From an uncultured Spirochaetaceae bacterium (GTDB lineage Bacteria; Spirochaetota; Spirochaetia; Treponematales; Treponemataceae), in NCBI GenBank assembly GCA_902792795.1, contig CADBBB010000005.1, positions 1 through 64,000 of the forward strand: a stretch of DNA of 64,000 nt. Reading direction: 5' to 3'. The notes beneath the pieces were generated by a model that had not been told where the DNA came from, searched no databases, and saw only the letters and a list, made by a program, of their open reading frames with translations. Below, one piece after another: positions 16,262-25,212 of this stretch (positions are counted from its first letter, which is position 1; every line of letters begins with the position of its first letter). A program made the translations under genes and the position numbers.

Positions 16262-16271
16262 ATTGTAGCGC
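16262..16271 (-). promoter_or_regulatory. Leaderless -10 of the GNAT operon
   Basis: Minus strand TACAAT (16262-16267) immediately preceded by GCGC, 6 nt before the ATG. No clear -35 is visible. Confidence 0.55.
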
Positions 16272-16302
16272 AAATTAAAAAAAGTGTCTTGCCCCAAAGC
16301 GC

Positions 16303-16331
16303 TTGACAAAATTTCCGACATGCCTTATACT
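16303..16331 (+). promoter_or_regulatory. Promoter of the arsR-type/P-ATPase operon
   Basis: TTGACA (16303-16308), 17-bp spacer, TATACT (16326-16331). Confidence 0.9.
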
Positions 16332-16334
16332 GTG

Positions 16335-16360
16335 AACATATGAGCATTTGTTCATATGTT
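16335..16360 (+). promoter_or_regulatory. ArsR/SmtB-type operator
   Basis: A 26-bp near-perfect palindrome, AACATATGAgCA..TGtTCATATGTT, starting 3 nt after the -10 box. It therefore covers the transcription start of the metal-exporter operon, the classic site for metal-responsive ArsR/SmtB repressors. Confidence 0.85.
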
Positions 16361-16389
16361 CAATACTAAAATACACGACGGAGGCGGAT

Positions 16390-16695
16390 ATGGCGAAAAA
16401 ATCGGCGGGAACGCCGGACGAAAACACCCTGATTGACTTGGCCGAACTTTTTAAAATTTTCGGCGACTCGACGCGGATAAAAATACTTTTCACCCTTTTG
16501 CAAGGCGAGCGGCCCGTAAACGAAATCGCGGCGGCCCTCAACATGAGCCAGTCGGCGATAAGCCACCAGCTGCGCATACTTAAAACCAGCCGCCTTATCA
16601 AGGCCGAGCGCGACGGAAAGCTTAGCATCTATTCGCTCGCCGACTCGCACGTAAAATCAATTCTAAGTCAAGGCTTGGAGCACGTAGGAGAATAA
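16390..16695 (+). CDS. ArsR/SmtB-family metal-responsive repressor
   Basis: 101 residues from the ATG at 16390, selected because GGAGG lies 5-9 nt upstream. The winged-helix fold of the family is evident: LAELFKIFGDSTRIKILFTL, then the recognition helix MSQSAISHQLRILK, then the wing. The classic N-terminal ELCVC cysteine motif is absent, so metal sensing would use other sites, such as the alpha-5 His/Asp pair (ADSHVKSILSQGLEH). It should release the 16335-16360 palindrome when Zn, Cd or Pb rises. cadA follows after 1 nt. Confidence 0.9.
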   Translation: MAKKSAGTPDENTLIDLAELFKIFGDSTRIKILFTLLQGERPVNEIAAALNMSQSAISHQLRILKTSRLIKAERDGKLSIYSLADSHVKSILSQGLEHVGE

Positions 16696-16696
16696 T

Positions 16697-18706
16697 ATGA
16701 GTTGTCACTGCCACGAACACGAACACAACCACGAGCATCATCACCACGAAGAACATGAACACGGCGGCCACTGCTGCTGCCACGAGCATGAGGAAGAAGG
16801 CGGCCTCAAAAAAATAATTGTCGCCGCCGCCCTCTTTGCCATCGCGCTTTTGTTGGAACACATTCCTGGAGCCGAGCGAGCCTTCACCTCCCGCCTTTCC
16901 GACATGGCGCAAGCCCCGGCGATTTTCAACGCGGCCAAGCTTTTGCTCTTTGCCGCCGCCTACTTGATTTGCGGAAAGGACGTCTTGATTTCTTCGATAA
17001 AAAACATTTTGCGCGGAGAAATTTTTGACGAGCAATTTTTGATGGCCGCCGCGTCCATCGCCGCCATTGCGATCGGCGAATGTCCCGAAGCGGTTGGCGT
17101 TATGCTCTTTTATCAAATCGGCGAATGGTTCGAGGACTACGCGGTGGACAAATCGCGCGACTCAATTCAAAGCCTCGTCGGTTTGCGGCCGGACAAGGCC
17201 TTTGTTTTTCGCGACGGAGCCTTTGTCCAAGTCGCGCCGGAAGAAGTCCAAGTGGGAGATACAATCCAAGTAAAGCCCGGCGAGCGCGTTCCTCTTGACG
17301 GCATTGTGCTGGAAGGAAGCTCATTTGTCGACACAAGCGCCTTGACCGGCGAAAGCGTTCCGCGAGAAATTTTTGAAGGCGCCCAAGTGATGGCGGGCTT
17401 TGTGAACCAAAGCGGCTTGGTCACGGTAAAGGTGACAAAGGCCGCCGCGGACTCTAGCGTTTCCCGCATTTTGGAATTGGTTGAGAACGCCGCTGACAAA
17501 AAGGCCAAGGCTCAAAAATTCATCACAAGGTTTGCAAAAGTCTACACCCCGCTGGTGTGCGTTGCGGCGGCCTTGGTTGCGGTCGTTCCGCCAGTTTTTG
17601 CCGGAGCCCAATGGTCAACGTGGATCTACCGCGCGATAATGTTCTTGGTCGTGTCATGCCCCTGCGCGCTTGTGATTTCCGTACCACTGTCCTTCTACGG
17701 CGGAATAGGACTCGCTTCCAGCAAAGGAATTTTGATAAAGGGAAGCAACTACATCGAGCTTTTGTCCAAGGCAAAAATCGCGGCCTTTGACAAGACGGGA
17801 ACTTTGACGCAAGGCGTTTTTGTGGTGAACGAAATTCATCCAAGCCCGGAGGCAAAAATCAGCCAAGAGGAATTGGTGGCCGTCGCGACCCACGCCGAAA
17901 AGTATTCCGAGCACCCAATCTCCAAGTCGCTCAAAATCGCGCACCACTGCCCCAAGTGCGAAAGCGTCGCGCTCAACAACGTCCAAGAAATCCGCGGCCA
18001 AGGAATCTCGGTGGAAATCGAAGGACAAAAAGTTTTGGCCGGCAACCTAAAATTGATGGAAGCATTTTCCGTCCAAAAAATCACTCCCTGTCCCAAAGAC
18101 GACGCGGGCACTGTTGTCCATGTGGCCGTTGACGGAATATACCAAGGCCACATCGTAATTTCCGACAAAATAAAGGAGGCCAGCCGCGCCGCCCTCGCCT
18201 CGCTCAAAAAGGCGGGAATACAAAAAACGGTCATGCTCACAGGCGACTCCCAGCTTGCGGCGGACGCCACTGCAAAAGCGCTCGGCGTGGACCAAACGGC
18301 CGCGGAGCTTTTGCCCCAAGACAAAGTGGCGCGCGTCGAAGAACTCTTAAAAGAAGGAACGACAATATTCGCGGGCGATGGAATAAACGACGCTCCGGTA
18401 TTGGCGCGCGCCGACGTTGGAATCGCGATGGGAGCTTTGGGAAGCGACGCGGCGATCGAAGCGTCCGACGTTGTGATAATGAACGACGACTTGCAAAAAA
18501 TTTCTGACGCGATGAAAATTTCAAAGACGACGATGCGCGTCGTTTGGCAAAACATCGCGATGTCGCTTTTGGTAAAGTTCGGCATAATGGCGCTGGCCGT
18601 TCCCGGAATAGGAAATTTGTGGCTGGCGGTTTTTGGCGACGTCGGAGTTTTGTTCCTGGCGGTGCTAAACGCGCTTAGATTGAGCCTTGCAAAACGAGAG
18701 CGCTAA
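16697..18706 (+). CDS. cadA: Zn/Cd/Pb-exporting P1B-type ATPase with His-rich N-terminus
   Basis: A 669-residue inner-membrane metal pump. Residues 1-36 form a His/Cys/Glu-rich metal-binding tail (HNHEHHHHEEHEHGGHCCCH) in place of the usual CxxC heavy-metal domain. Further on are membrane helices, TGE in ALTGESVPRE, the CPC transport motif (SCPCALVIS) near residue 320, phosphorylated Asp in DKTGTLT near 364, HP near 415 (SEHPISKSL), and the hinge GDGINDAPVL. CPC plus the His-rich tail points to Zn/Cd/Pb rather than Cu. It is cotranscribed with the ArsR repressor, and its last 4 nt overlap the convergent HD-GYP gene. Confidence 0.93.
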   Translation: MSCHCHEHEHNHEHHHHEEHEHGGHCCCHEHEEEGGLKKIIVAAALFAIALLLEHIPGAERAFTSRLSDMAQAPAIFNAAKLLLFAAAYLICGKDVLISSIKNILRGEIFDEQFLMAAASIAAIAIGECPEAVGVMLFYQIGEWFEDYAVDKSRDSIQSLVGLRPDKAFVFRDGAFVQVAPEEVQVGDTIQVKPGERVPLDGIVLEGSSFVDTSALTGESVPREIFEGAQVMAGFVNQSGLVTVKVTKAAADSSVSRILELVENAADKKAKAQKFITRFAKVYTPLVCVAAALVAVVPPVFAGAQWSTWIYRAIMFLVVSCPCALVISVPLSFYGGIGLASSKGILIKGSNYIELLSKAKIAAFDKTGTLTQGVFVVNEIHPSPEAKISQEELVAVATHAEKYSEHPISKSLKIAHHCPKCESVALNNVQEIRGQGISVEIEGQKVLAGNLKLMEAFSVQKITPCPKDDAGTVVHVAVDGIYQGHIVISDKIKEASRAALASLKKAGIQKTVMLTGDSQLAADATAKALGVDQTAAELLPQDKVARVEELLKEGTTIFAGDGINDAPVLARADVGIAMGALGSDAAIEASDVVIMNDDLQKISDAMKISKTTMRVVWQNIAMSLLVKFGIMALAVPGIGNLWLAVFGDVGVLFLAVLNALRLSLAKRER

Positions 18707-19962
18707 ATATGGTCGCCGTTAAGCCTAAGAAAATCCATGATTTGCGGACGCAAGCGCAAGAAACATTCCACCAAGACAGGGTCAAAATGCTTTCCAGCCG
18801 CTTCCTTGATTATCTTGAAGGCTTCGTCGCAAGACATGGATTCCTTGTAGCAGCGGATTGAAACCAGCGCGTCAAAAACATCGGCGATGGCCATTATGCG
18901 CGCGCAAACTGGAATGTCAAAATTGGCAAGCTGTTGGGGGTAGCCGCTTCCGTTCCATTTTTCGTGGTGGCAAAGCGCGATGTCGACAGCCATTTGAATG
19001 TAGTCGGGCGCGCTGTTGTCGTCAAGCACTTCATGGACAATGCGCGCGCCTTCCACCGTGTGCCGCTGGATTTGCAAAAATTCGTCGAGCGTGAGCTTTC
19101 CGGGCTTTTTAAGAATCGCGTCGGGAACGACAATCTTTCCAATGTCGTGCATAGGCGCGGCCTTTACCAAAAGCTCTATGTAGTGGTCCGTCAGAATGTC
19201 CTTGTATTCAATAGTATTGCGCGCCTCTTCCGCCAAAATCCTGACATAAAAACTTGTGCGCTTGATGTGCTCGCCGGTGTCCACGTCGCGGTTTTCGACA
19301 AGGTTGGCCATGCCGATAATAGTGTTGTTCTGCATCGCGATGACTTTTTCGTTTTGACTTTGAATTTTGCGCGCCTGGTCTTTTATTTCGGAAATGTGCG
19401 TGTTCTCCACGAACAAAATGAAAAGCGTGAACAAAGTTATGAGCGTAAGAATTATAACCGCAAAAAGGGAAATGTTCACCAAGCTTATGACAAAAATCGA
19501 GCTCGGCTCCAAAACATAAACCGGCTTCATAGAAGGCATCACAATTTCAAGCCCCACAAAAATCGCGCAAGAAACTGTTCCCATAAAAAAAGAAGCGCCG
19601 GGCCTGTCAAAAAATGTGATGAATGGAATCATGCCCATCATCAAAATAAAAAAATGAAAGTCCGTTTGAGCGCCGATAAAATATTCCGCCAAAACTTGAT
19701 GGACGACGACTTCGCAAAAGCAAATCGAATACATCAAAAATGTAGGCTTCCACGAAAGAATCAAGCCGTCGATTACGACAAAAAGCAAGACGCTTCCAAT
19801 GTTAAAATAGAACATCGGAATGACGCCCAGCGAATAAAAAACCCACATGAAAGAAAAGTGGTATAAAAAGGCGAATGAAACGACAAAGGCTCCCAAAATT
19901 TTTGACCGCATGGTCGTGTCAAGAAGGGGCCTCATTTTGTTGCGCAAATTATCCAAATCCAT
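18703..19962 (-). CDS. Membrane HD-GYP phosphodiesterase
   Basis: 419 residues. The N-terminal half holds about six membrane helices (about 25-185), a short coiled linker follows, and the C-terminal half is an HD-GYP domain for cyclic di-GMP hydrolysis: GEHIKRTSFYVR, metal-binding HDIGK near 250, then HHEKWNGSGYPQQLA with the GYP motif intact. A 7-residue leader-type gap separates a TATAAT box from the ATG, so the mRNA is probably leaderless. It ends in convergent 4-nt overlap with the P-type ATPase gene. Confidence 0.92.
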   Translation of the reverse strand: MDLDNLRNKMRPLLDTTMRSKILGAFVVSFAFLYHFSFMWVFYSLGVIPMFYFNIGSVLLFVVIDGLILSWKPTFLMYSICFCEVVVHQVLAEYFIGAQTDFHFFILMMGMIPFITFFDRPGASFFMGTVSCAIFVGLEIVMPSMKPVYVLEPSSIFVISLVNISLFAVIILTLITLFTLFILFVENTHISEIKDQARKIQSQNEKVIAMQNNTIIGMANLVENRDVDTGEHIKRTSFYVRILAEEARNTIEYKDILTDHYIELLVKAAPMHDIGKIVVPDAILKKPGKLTLDEFLQIQRHTVEGARIVHEVLDDNSAPDYIQMAVDIALCHHEKWNGSGYPQQLANFDIPVCARIMAIADVFDALVSIRCYKESMSCDEAFKIIKEAAGKHFDPVLVECFLRLRPQIMDFLRLNGDHI

Positions 19963-19970
19963 TACACTTC

Positions 19971-19976
19971 ATTATA
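19971..19976 (-). promoter_or_regulatory. Leaderless -10 of the HD-GYP gene, overlapping a divergent -10
   Basis: Minus-strand TATAAT (19971-19976) ends 8 nt before the ATG at 19962. The same bases form TATAAC (19975-19980) on the plus strand, 12 nt before the signal peptidase ATG, so the two divergent promoters share their -10 region. Confidence 0.55.
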
Positions 19977-19992
19977 ACATAATTTTTAAAAA

Positions 19993-20526
19993 ATGAAAGC
20001 AATTTTTTTCAAAAAATCAAAATTAAACATTCCGCTTTGCATATTCTTGGGAATTACTATATCTTTGACGATAAAAATTTTTGTCCTGGACTTTTATCGC
20101 GTCCAGGGCTTTTCGATGGAACCCGCCATTAAGGACGGCCAATGTGTTGCCGCGACAAAACTTTGCTACGGCTTGCAAAATCCTTTTAGGCCTGAGCTTT
20201 TGTTTAGTTGGAACAAGCCTAAAGACGGAGACATTGTTCTTTACATGTATAAAAATTACTGGGTCGTAAAACGCTGCGCGGCTGTCGGCGGAACTCCTGT
20301 GGCATGCGTCGAGGAAAACGAAAGATATTTTTTGCTCGCGGGAACAAATAAAATTCCGCTCACTTCGATTCAGTTCCACAAACTGCGGACTACAAAAAAA
20401 ATTCCTGACGGCTACATTTTGGCGATAGGCGACAACACCGCGCTATCCCACGATTCCCGCGACTACGGATTTGTTCCGGTAAAAAATGTCGTGGCCCGCG
20501 CGATTTTTTTGCGGCAAAAAATTTGA
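19993..20526 (+). CDS. lepB: Signal peptidase I (S26)
   Basis: A 177-residue membrane-bound serine protease that removes Sec signal peptides. One N-terminal membrane helix (about 13-33) precedes the catalytic box VQGFSMEPAI with Ser41. The general-base Lys93 lies in WVVKRCAAVGG, and the C-terminal GDN..SHDSRDYGFVP box is present. It is short for the family, with one membrane segment. It is the first gene of a plus-strand run with the MBL protein, though that gene has its own promoter. Confidence 0.92.
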   Translation: MKAIFFKKSKLNIPLCIFLGITISLTIKIFVLDFYRVQGFSMEPAIKDGQCVAATKLCYGLQNPFRPELLFSWNKPKDGDIVLYMYKNYWVVKRCAAVGGTPVACVEENERYFLLAGTNKIPLTSIQFHKLRTTKKIPDGYILAIGDNTALSHDSRDYGFVPVKNVVARAIFLRQKI

Positions 20527-20528
20527 AT

Positions 20529-20557
20529 TTGCATTATCGCCAAAATTGTTGTATAAT
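20529..20557 (+). promoter_or_regulatory. Leaderless promoter of the MBL-fold gene
   Basis: TTGCAT (20529-20534), 17-bp spacer, TATAAT (20552-20557), 8 nt before the ATG at 20566. Confidence 0.65.
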
Positions 20558-20565
20558 AGAGGAAT

Positions 20566-21978
20566 ATGGCGATTAAACTTTATTCACTCGGAGCGGCCCA
20601 AGAAGTTACCGGAAGCAAGCACATTCTGGAAGTCGACGGCCGTTCGTACATGATTGACTGCGGCGCCTTTCAAGGCCACAGAAGCGAATCCGACGAAAAA
20701 AACAGGGGCTTTGAGTTTGACCACGAAAAGTTGGAGGCGGTGGTCCTTACCCACGGCCACTTTGACCACTGCGGCTTGATTCCCCTTTTGGCAAAGAAGG
20801 GCTACAACAAAAACTTTTATTCAACAAGCGCCACTCGCGACTTGGCCAACCTTGTCGTGATGGACAGCGCCCGCATCCAGGCGCGCGACGCTGAATATTT
20901 GGCCGAGCAAGCCAAGCGCAAGGGCGAGCGCTTTACTTGGAAGCCCATCTACGACGAGCAGGACTGCATCAAGGCGATGAACCAGTTTGTCACCGTTTCG
21001 TACAACCGAAAAATTTTTATCGGGCCGGACGTGTCGCTGGAATTTTTTGACGCCGGCCACATTCTCGGCTCGTCGTTCGCCTACTTTACAATTTACGAAG
21101 GAAAGCCCGAAGAAACGCGCATCTTGTTCACGGGCGACTTGGGAAGAAAGAACAAGTCGATTGTGCGCGACCCGTCCACAAACTTTCCGCCGCCGGACTA
21201 CATCGTTTGCGAAAGCACCTACGGAAACCGAAAGCACGACCAAAAGGACTACGCGCTCAAGGCGCTCACCAGAATCATTCGCGAGACGATTGACAAAAAA
21301 GGAAAAATCATAATGCCCTCGTTCGCGATTGAGCGCACGCAGGAAATCATCTACCAGCTGCACAAGCTTGTTGACCTAAAGAAAATTCCGCAAGTTCCAA
21401 TTTACGTTGACAGCCCGATGGCCGTAAACGCCACAGTGATTTTCCAATCGCACCCGGAATGCTACGACGAGAAAGTTTCGCAAGCCTTCCTTGTCCACCA
21501 CAAAAATCCCTTTGGCTTCAACGCGCTGCAAATGGTCACAAGCGTGGAAGAATCCAAGGCCCTGAACAAAAAGCCAGGCCCGATGATTATTCTCAGCGCC
21601 GACGGCATGTGCGAAGCCGGCCGCATTTTGCACCACCTTGCCAACAACATCGACAACGAGCGCAACACAATTTTGATTGTAGGCTACATGGCGGAGAACA
21701 CTTTGGGCCGCCGCATTTTTGACGGCGAAAAGGAAGTCAAAATAATGGGCGACATATATCAAGTCCGCGCCAAGGTTGAAAAGATAAACGCCTTCAGCGC
21801 GCACGCCGACTACGAGGAGGCCACCGAATGGCTTAAAGCGGTGGACACAAGCCGCCTCAAAAAGCTTTTCCTTGTTCACGGAGAAAAAGACGCCCAAGAA
21901 TTTATGACAAACTATTTGGCGGAGAACGGATTCAAAAACGTTCAATCGTCAAAATATGGAGAGACATACGATTTGTAA
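20566..21978 (+). CDS. Metallo-beta-lactamase/beta-CASP RNA-processing protein
   Basis: 470 residues of the beta-CASP nuclease type (Ysh1/CPSF-73-like bacterial branch). The zinc motif is HGHFDHCGLIPLL near residue 63, followed by GHILGSSFAYF, FTGDLGRKN and the beta-CASP block with PIYVDSPMAVNAT. The C-terminal motif SAHADYEE and FLVHGEKDAQ complete the active site. The likely role is endo- or exonucleolytic RNA processing in the cytosol; the exact substrate is unknown. The glycosylphosphotransferase gene starts 6 nt downstream, so the two are probably cotranscribed. Confidence 0.9.
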   Translation: MAIKLYSLGAAQEVTGSKHILEVDGRSYMIDCGAFQGHRSESDEKNRGFEFDHEKLEAVVLTHGHFDHCGLIPLLAKKGYNKNFYSTSATRDLANLVVMDSARIQARDAEYLAEQAKRKGERFTWKPIYDEQDCIKAMNQFVTVSYNRKIFIGPDVSLEFFDAGHILGSSFAYFTIYEGKPEETRILFTGDLGRKNKSIVRDPSTNFPPPDYIVCESTYGNRKHDQKDYALKALTRIIRETIDKKGKIIMPSFAIERTQEIIYQLHKLVDLKKIPQVPIYVDSPMAVNATVIFQSHPECYDEKVSQAFLVHHKNPFGFNALQMVTSVEESKALNKKPGPMIILSADGMCEAGRILHHLANNIDNERNTILIVGYMAENTLGRRIFDGEKEVKIMGDIYQVRAKVEKINAFSAHADYEEATEWLKAVDTSRLKKLFLVHGEKDAQEFMTNYLAENGFKNVQSSKYGETYDL

Positions 21979-21984
21979 ACGCCT

Positions 21985-23418
21985 ATGAAAAACGATGTTA
22001 AAAAGTTTGAAGAATATTATTCCGCAAATTTCAAGCGCACAAGTTCCTTTGTGTCTGGCTTGACGATAATGATTTTCGACGCGGCAGTTTTGCAATTGTG
22101 CATCGGAATCGGATTTTTCTTGGTCAACTTTGTAAACCACAGTTTCATCAACTTTAGGTCGTTCGTCGACTACTACATTTACATTCCGGCGATTTTGGCC
22201 GTCTTTTACGCGGCGGACTTGTATCCTGGAATCATGAACTCGCCGGCGGATGACGTAAAGCGCCTTTCCATCTGCACCTTCTTTGGATTTTGCGGAATCG
22301 CGCTCAGCATTTTTGTTGAGGACGCGGAAGACAAGGTGGCCATCGCCGCCGCGTTGGTGATAGCCGTTCCCTTTGCCACGATACTGCTTCCCGGAGTGAG
22401 GGAAGGAGTCCGCCGCTTTTTTGGCTTGTTTAAATTTTGGGGCCTGCCCGCCGTCGTTTACTGCTCTGGCAAATCCGGCGACGTGCTCATCCAACGATTT
22501 TTAAAGAACGCGCACTTGGGATACCGTCCGGCCTTGATTGTAAACGATTCGGCAAAAGCGGCGGGCGATTTTATGGGCGTGCCCGTCCTTCCGCCGTCGG
22601 ACGAATTGTTTGAAGCGATTAAAAAGCGCAAGATAAAAGTCGCCGCGCTTTGCGGCTACAAAAGCGATTTGCTTGAAATAAAAAAATTCTACCGCTACAC
22701 AATCGTCGTTTCGGAACAGTTGAACAGCACAATGAGCGGCGCGCCCCACTTGCGCGACATCGCGGGAATCGTGGCCTTTTCTTCCACAAACTATTTGACA
22801 AAAATCCAGGCTCACGTGGCCAAGCGCGCCTTTGACCTTGCGATAATAATTTGCTCGCTGCCATTGACGCTTCCAGTTTGCTTGTTGACGGCGCTCTTTG
22901 TAAAGCTCACGTCGCCCGGCCCAATTCTTTACGGCCACAAGCGCGTCGGCCAAAACGGCAAGGAATTCAAGTGCTGGAAATTCCGCTCGATGTACATTGA
23001 CGCGGACAAGCAGCTTGCAAAAATTTTGGCGGAAAATCCCGCGATGAAAAAGCAGTGGGAAAAGGACCGCAAACTGGAAAACGACCCCCGCGTCACGCCC
23101 TTTGGAAAATTCATCCGAAAGACAAGCTTGGATGAATTGCCGCAATTGATAAACATTTTTGTCGGCCAAATGAGTTTCGTCGGCCCCCGCCCCGTAATGC
23201 AAGACGAGCTTGAGCGCTACGGAAAAAAAGCGGACTACATACTTTCGGTTTTGCCCGGCCTTTCGGGAATGTGGCAAACATCAGGCCGCAGCGACACGGC
23301 CTACGAAGACCGCGTTGTCTTGGACGCGTATTACATCCAAAACTGGTCGGTTTGGCTTGACATTTGGATTCTAATCAAAACCGTCTGGGTCGTACTGGCA
23401 GGAAAAGGAGCATACTAA
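21985..23418 (+). CDS. Polyprenyl-phosphate sugar phosphotransferase (WbaP-like)
   Basis: A 477-residue inner-membrane enzyme that starts surface-glycan synthesis by moving a sugar-1-phosphate onto undecaprenyl phosphate. Four N-terminal helices (about 20-140), a cytosolic CoA-binding-like region (150-270), one more membrane segment near 285-310 and the catalytic bacterial sugar-transferase domain follow: KFRSMY, SLDELPQLINI, MSFVGPRPV and LPGLSGMWQTSGRS. The sugar specificity cannot be read from the sequence. A post-stop palindromic repeat (family C) begins at its TAA. Confidence 0.92.
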   Translation: MKNDVKKFEEYYSANFKRTSSFVSGLTIMIFDAAVLQLCIGIGFFLVNFVNHSFINFRSFVDYYIYIPAILAVFYAADLYPGIMNSPADDVKRLSICTFFGFCGIALSIFVEDAEDKVAIAAALVIAVPFATILLPGVREGVRRFFGLFKFWGLPAVVYCSGKSGDVLIQRFLKNAHLGYRPALIVNDSAKAAGDFMGVPVLPPSDELFEAIKKRKIKVAALCGYKSDLLEIKKFYRYTIVVSEQLNSTMSGAPHLRDIAGIVAFSSTNYLTKIQAHVAKRAFDLAIIICSLPLTLPVCLLTALFVKLTSPGPILYGHKRVGQNGKEFKCWKFRSMYIDADKQLAKILAENPAMKKQWEKDRKLENDPRVTPFGKFIRKTSLDELPQLINIFVGQMSFVGPRPVMQDELERYGKKADYILSVLPGLSGMWQTSGRSDTAYEDRVVLDAYYIQNWSVWLDIWILIKTVWVVLAGKGAY

Positions 23419-23503
23419 GCCGCTCGTGTTGTTGCTTGTAAAACAAGAATCGTTGTTTCGAGCGGTTTAACCGCGTCCTAAGGCGCTGCCCGGACGCTGC
23501 CTG
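23416..23503 (+). repeat. Post-stop palindromic element, family C, copy 1
   Basis: Starts at the stop codon of the sugar phosphotransferase. CCGCTCG and CGAGCGG arms enclose a TTG-rich inner hairpin, then CGCGTCC..GGACGCTGCCT forms a second hairpin. It matches 37573-37657 on the minus strand, which likewise starts at a stop codon. Confidence 0.75.
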
Positions 23504-23507
23504 TCAT

Positions 23508-24674
23508 TTATCGCAAACCCTTCACCATCAATTCTATTCTTTCCAAAGCAACCTTGATTTTGTCTACCGCAGTGGCATAGCAAACGCGGATGTGGCCCTC
23601 GCCGCCTTCGCCAAAAACGCTCCCCGGAACGACGGCAACATTGTGCTCCTTAAAAAGCCGCGTGGCAAATTCTTCGCTGGAAAGCCCTGTCGCGGAAATG
23701 TCCGGGAACATGTAAAAGGCTCCCTTTGGTTCCGGCACCGGAAGGCCCATTTCGTTAAAGGCCTTTTCCATCAAGTTGCGGCGCTGCTGGTAGCTTACGC
23801 GCATTCTTTCAACTTCCTTCCAACCGTTGCGAAGTCCTTCGGCCGCCGCGTACTGGCTAAAAATCGGCGCGCAAATTGTGTTGTAGCCGTGCACTTTTAC
23901 GATTTGCGACAAGAGCTCGTTAGGCGCGGCGATGTAGCCGATGCGCCAGCCGGTCATCGCGAACGATTTTGAAAAACCGTTAAGGATGATCGTGTAGTCT
24001 TTCATTCCGGGGAAGGAGCCGATAGAAACATGCTCGCTTCCGTCGTAAACCAACTCGCAATAGATTTCGTCGCTGATTACCCAAAACTGATGCTTCTTCG
24101 CTAGCTCGGCGATTTTTTCCAACTCCTCTTTGGGAATCATCGTTCCCGTGGGATTGTTGGGAGAGCAAATCATCAAGGCCTTTGTCTTTGGCGTGATTAA
24201 CTTTTCCACCGCTTCCGCCGTCGGATAAAAATTGGACTTTCCTGTGTCCAGCGGAACGGCCTTGGCCTGGCAGAGCTCCGCGAGCGGAACGTAGTTTACG
24301 TAGCAGGGCTGGCTTACGATGATTTCGTCGCCAGGATTAAGAATCGCGCGCAAAACCGCGTCAACGCCTTCGCTGGCTCCAACAGTGATGAGTATTTCGT
24401 TTTTGGGCTCGTAAGACATGTTGTAGCGCGCAAGGTATTTTGCAATCTCTTCGCGCAATTCAATCAAGCCCCAGTTTGAGGTGTAGCTTGTGTGGCCCTT
24501 TTCCAAATGGTAAAAGGCTTCCTCGCGAATCACCCAAGGCGTTGGAAAGTCCGGCTCGCCGACGCTCAAAGATATCACGTCGTCATGGCCGATAAGCATT
24601 TCAAAAAATTTTCTGATTCCGCTTGGTGGAATCTGCATCATCGAGGCGCTAAGCCTGTCGGATCTTGTGTTCAT
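23508..24674 (-). CDS. PLP-dependent class I/II aminotransferase
   Basis: A 388-residue cytosolic fold-type I aminotransferase of the aspartate/aromatic type. It shows SVGEPDFPTP near the N-terminus, CSPNNPTGTMIPKEEL, SDEIYCELVYDG, the PLP-lysine in NGFSKSFAMTGWRIGYI near 233 and RVCYA with the carboxylate-binding Arg near the C-terminus. Substrate range is uncertain. Its ATG overlaps the stop of the Lrp gene (TAATG), so the Lrp-type regulator probably controls or accompanies it. Confidence 0.93.
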   Translation of the reverse strand: MNTRSDRLSASMMQIPPSGIRKFFEMLIGHDDVISLSVGEPDFPTPWVIREEAFYHLEKGHTSYTSNWGLIELREEIAKYLARYNMSYEPKNEILITVGASEGVDAVLRAILNPGDEIIVSQPCYVNYVPLAELCQAKAVPLDTGKSNFYPTAEAVEKLITPKTKALMICSPNNPTGTMIPKEELEKIAELAKKHQFWVISDEIYCELVYDGSEHVSIGSFPGMKDYTIILNGFSKSFAMTGWRIGYIAAPNELLSQIVKVHGYNTICAPIFSQYAAAEGLRNGWKEVERMRVSYQQRRNLMEKAFNEMGLPVPEPKGAFYMFPDISATGLSSEEFATRLFKEHNVAVVPGSVFGEGGEGHIRVCYATAVDKIKVALERIELMVKGLR

Positions 24675-25168
24675 TATGCCATCGCTCCTTCGCGGCGGTC
24701 CTTTTCGTCTTCAACGTAAATAACGTCGTTCTCTTTGTAGGTCTTTAGCACAAAGCAAGTTTTGGTGGAACGAACGCCTTCCAACGTCGCAAGCTTTTCG
24801 CTTACGAACAAGCCCACTTCCTTAAGCGAGTCTCCTTCGATGACTACCATAAAATCGTAGCCGCCGCTCATAAGGTAAACCGACTTTACTTGCGGATAGC
24901 GGTAGATGCGGTCGGCGATTTTGTCAAAGCCGTGCTCGCGCTCGGGCGAAACCTGGATCTGTATTTGCACGCGAACCTTGTCGTCGGTTCCGTTCAATTT
25001 TTCCTTGTTGATGACGGCGCCATACTTTAAGATGATGCCCTCGTCTTCCATTTGCTTTATGATGCTTTTGACTTCATCGGGGCTCTTTTTTGTCATCGCG
25101 GCGATGTCCTCAACGCTCAGGCGCGCGTTTTGTTCAAGCAAGTTCAATATTTCTTCATCGTATTTCAT
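24674..25168 (-). CDS. Lrp/AsnC-family transcription regulator
   Basis: 164 residues from the ATG at 25168. An N-terminal helix-turn-helix (LLEQNARLSVEDIAAMTKKS) is followed by a RAM ligand-binding domain (VRVQIQIQVSPE..GFDKIADRI..VYLMSGGYDFMVVIEG). It probably senses an amino acid and regulates the adjoining aminotransferase. The start is selected because TATACT ends 8 nt before it on the minus strand; an in-frame Met three codons upstream would fall inside the promoter's downstream edge. Predicted leaderless. Confidence 0.9.
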   Translation of the reverse strand: MKYDEEILNLLEQNARLSVEDIAAMTKKSPDEVKSIIKQMEDEGIILKYGAVINKEKLNGTDDKVRVQIQIQVSPEREHGFDKIADRIYRYPQVKSVYLMSGGYDFMVVIEGDSLKEVGLFVSEKLATLEGVRSTKTCFVLKTYKENDVIYVEDEKDRREGAMA

Positions 25169-25176
25169 AAATTCCA

Positions 25177-25205
25177 AGTATAGCGCATTTTATGCATCAT
25201 TGCTA
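25177..25205 (-). promoter_or_regulatory. Leaderless promoter, TAGCAA-17-TATACT (Lrp gene)
   Basis: Minus strand: TAGCAA (25200-25205), 17-bp spacer ending AATGCGC, TATACT (25177-25182), 8 nt from the ATG. Confidence 0.7.
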
Positions 25206-25212
25206 GTAGTAA

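Noticed and set aside
18934-19866. Plus-strand open frame of 310 codons opposite the second HD-GYP gene
   Set aside because: It is antisense to a gene with clear catalytic motifs, has an odd Arg/His/Asn-rich composition and no ribosome site; it arises from the codon bias of the real gene.
22501-23277. Minus-strand frame of 258 codons opposite the sugar phosphotransferase
   Set aside because: The plus strand carries the full catalytic signature of the sugar transferase family; the antisense frame looks like a composition artefact.
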